From NCBI RefSeq assembly GCF_014737315.1, contig NZ_JPUF01000002.1, forward strand, positions 84,660 to 148,659: a stretch of DNA of 64,000 nucleotides, given 5' to 3'. The stretch's first letter is position 1, and each line of letters begins with the position of its first letter. Under the pieces are notes generated by a model. The model ran no database searches, had not been told where the DNA came from, and worked only from the letters and a program-made list of their open reading frames with translations. A program made the translations under genes and the position numbers. Source of the stretch: Treponema zioleckii (GTDB lineage: Bacteria > Spirochaetota > Spirochaetia > Treponematales > Treponemataceae). Shown here one piece after another: positions 62,109 to 64,000 of the stretch.

Positions 62109-63695
62109 ATGAATTCTGTAATGATTGCAAAAGTCGTTGCGTTCGTCATTTACCTGGGCTTTATGATTTACATTGGGCTTAGAAGTGCGGGTAAAAATAA
62201 CGACGCATCGGATTTCTTCCTTGGTGGACGCAAGGTTGGACCGTGGGTAACGGCACTTTCAGCTGAGGCTTCTGATTCCAGCGCTTGGCTTTTGATGGGC
62301 TTGCCGGGGCTTTGCTATCTTGGTGGCATAAAAGAAACTTTCTGGACTGCGCTTGGACTTATAGTCGGAACGTACTTGAACTGGCTTTTCGTGGCAAAAC
62401 CTCTTCGAAAATGCTCTATTTCGTTCGGCGACGCAATTACTATTCCAGAATTCTTTACGAACAGATTTAAAGACAAATCACACATCATTTCATTGATTTC
62501 TGTTGTATTAATCGTATTCTTCTTTACAATCTACACGGCTTCTGGTTTTGTTGCCTGCGCAAAGCTCTTTAATTCGGTTTTTGGGCTGGACTATCACGCG
62601 GGGCTTGCAATTGGTCTTGTGGTAATTCTCTGCTACACGATTACTGGCGGCTATACGGCGGTTTGCACCACTGATTTTGTTCAGGGAACTTTGATTTTTG
62701 TGGCATTCGTCGTTTCTGCAGTCATTGCGATTTTTTCTTTTGGTGGCACTTCAGAGGCAATCGAGGCTGTTCGCAGTTTTGATGCACAGGCTGTGGCAGG
62801 CTCTTTTGGCGAGAAAATAAAAAATGCTTTCATCGCAAATTCATCTTATAAAGGAATTTCGATAATTTCTGCATTGGCGTGGGGACTCGGATATTTCGGA
62901 ATGCCTCACATCATCGTGCGTTTTATGGGAATCCGTTCGAACGAGGACGTAAAAAAGGCAAGACGAATCGGAACTGTCTGGATGATTGTTTCTTACGTTG
63001 GAACGTTCCTCATCGGAACTTTGGGAACTGCTTACCTTTTGAACCACGGAACGCTTTTGGGCGCGGAAAGCGGACTTTCAATCGCGGGCATAACTTCCTT
63101 TGGTGATGCGGAGACTGTTTTTAGCGCGGTAATGCAGAATATGTATCCTGCTTTTATTGCGGGAATTTTCTTGTGCGCAATTCTTGCGGCTTCAATGTCC
63201 ACTGCTGATTCTCAGCTTCTTGCCGCGGCATCGTCGGTGAGCCGAGATATTTACAAGGGAATAATCAACAAAAATGCGGACGAAAAGACTGTTTTGAATG
63301 TGAGCCGATTTACAGTGTTCATCATTGCGCTCATCGCTCTTTTCCTTTCGCTCAATCCAGATTCTTCTATTTTTAAGCTTGTTTCTTATGCTTGGGCTGG
63401 TTTTGGTGCGACTTTCGGTCCTCTCGTTTTGCTCGCTCTCTATTGGAAGAACATGACGAACAAAGGTGCGATTGCGGGGCTTATTGCCGGCAGCGTTGTG
63501 GTTGTTTTGTGGCACAATCTCGGTGTGATTCTTCCAAAGGATGTTTACGATGCAAATTCGATTCTGCACTTGTACGAAATAATTCCGGGCTTTATCGTAA
63601 GCTTTATTTTCGCGGTTGTAGTTTCGTTGCTCGACAAAAACAAGAATCCAGAGATGTTAAAAGAATTTGAAGCATTCAAGGCGATGAAGGACTAA
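62109..63695 (+). CDS. putP: Sodium/proline symporter PutP (SSS family)
   Basis: 528 residues, about 13 membrane segments. The N-terminal DFFLGGRKVGPWVTALSAEASDSSAWLLMGLPG and CTTDFVQG regions match PutP, including residues of the Na+ and proline sites. The central IIVRFMGIRS block and C-terminal core are typical of sodium:solute symporters. It imports proline with Na+. The ATG follows gtgaggtcaaa. Other SSS substrates are possible, but PutP is the best match. Confidence 0.88.
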   Translation: MNSVMIAKVVAFVIYLGFMIYIGLRSAGKNNDASDFFLGGRKVGPWVTALSAEASDSSAWLLMGLPGLCYLGGIKETFWTALGLIVGTYLNWLFVAKPLRKCSISFGDAITIPEFFTNRFKDKSHIISLISVVLIVFFFTIYTASGFVACAKLFNSVFGLDYHAGLAIGLVVILCYTITGGYTAVCTTDFVQGTLIFVAFVVSAVIAIFSFGGTSEAIEAVRSFDAQAVAGSFGEKIKNAFIANSSYKGISIISALAWGLGYFGMPHIIVRFMGIRSNEDVKKARRIGTVWMIVSYVGTFLIGTLGTAYLLNHGTLLGAESGLSIAGITSFGDAETVFSAVMQNMYPAFIAGIFLCAILAASMSTADSQLLAAASSVSRDIYKGIINKNADEKTVLNVSRFTVFIIALIALFLSLNPDSSIFKLVSYAWAGFGATFGPLVLLALYWKNMTNKGAIAGLIAGSVVVVLWHNLGVILPKDVYDANSILHLYEIIPGFIVSFIFAVVVSLLDKNKNPEMLKEFEAFKAMKD

Positions 63696-64000
63696 CGGAA
63701 ACGCTGTAAGTTGAGTTTGAGAATTCAAGTTCACTTGTGCGTTTACGGAAACGCTGCAAGTTGACTTTGAGAATTCAAGTTCGCTTGTGCGTTTCCCGAC
63801 AGTTTTCTTAGGAAAACTGTCGCTCTGGTGGGGGAGTTTGCAGGTGTTTCCGAATCGTGGCGGGAAGGAATGCCGCGATTCAGAGGTGGAGTTTTACTTT
63901 TTCGCCCGGCGAGAAAGTGTTTTGTGCGTTTAAGGAAACGCTGTAAGTTGAGTTTTTTGAATATAAGCCTATTTGTGCGTTTATGGAAACGCTATAAGTT
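63694..64000. repeat. Composite palindromic repeats, at least three partial units
   Basis: ggaaacgctgtaagttgagtttgagaa begins at 63696, a nearly identical unit follows at 63746, and further ones start near 63934 and 63984, running off the window. The full module (gcgtttcccgacagttttc..gaaaactgtcgctctggtgg..gcaggtgtttcc, then aatcgtggcgg..gccgcgatt) lies in between. Same family as at 2.8-3.4 and 51.7 kb. Confidence 0.8.

Overview
The window looks like a chromosomal piece of a host-associated, saccharolytic anaerobic spirochaete, most likely a gut or rumen Treponema. This is inferred from a moderate-to-low G+C content, many short exported lipoproteins, a single-chain pyruvate:ferredoxin oxidoreductase (NifJ), a dCache chemoreceptor, small outer-membrane beta-barrels, a PF09820-type AAA-ATPase and enzymes that attack pectin, xylan-type and uronate-containing glycans. 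No rRNA gene lies here to prove the genus.

Layout. 0-7.5 kb: a GerMN-domain membrane protein, a PfkB sugar kinase, an Rrf2 regulator and cysK that share an apparent operator, 5.8 tandem copies of a ~94-bp repeat, a dense DnaA-box cluster, queH and a GH43 glycosidase. 7.6-22 kb: exported proteins (two look-alike lipoproteins, one a relic; an OmpA-domain protein; a broken M15 peptidase) mixed with purA, folD, miaB, a MATE exporter, a GNAT and a CsgG/DUF4810/DUF799 lipoprotein operon. 22-35 kb: an AAA-ATPase/nuclease, then htpG and nifJ, each followed by an inserted cassette bounded by a second copy of that gene's 3' end and terminator. The htpG cassette carries an XRE-TPR regulator, a small ORF and a Tiki/TraB-like lipoprotein. 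The nifJ cassette carries an unknown protein and a PIN protein with a long tetrapeptide-repeat tail. 35-48 kb: a PL7-like lyase, CAP protein, OPT transporter with PqqD partner, purF, outer-membrane proteins, a RarA fusion and adk. 48-64 kb: a chemoreceptor, a 5'-nucleotidase with an in-frame stop, two SH3-like exported proteins, trkAH, a divergent pectin pair (CE12 esterase and PL1 pectate lyase), tRNA-Val and PutP.

Three themes stand out. First, two cassettes sit at 3' ends of highly expressed genes and restore those ends. One resembles a pheromone-type peptide-signalling module (RRNPP-like regulator, candidate propeptide, Tiki-family hydrolase); this is a hypothesis from domain content. Second, intergenic regions are loaded with hairpin-forming dispersed repeats, chiefly a composite family built on GGAAACGC...GCGTTTCC. 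Third, at least seven reading frames are interrupted, five of them at or near homopolymer or dinucleotide runs. That means either a consensus-quality problem or contingency (phase-variable) loci; the broken adk, an essential gene, argues for sequencing error in at least one case.

Starts were chosen by eye from ribosome-binding sites and signal peptides; no database search was possible.
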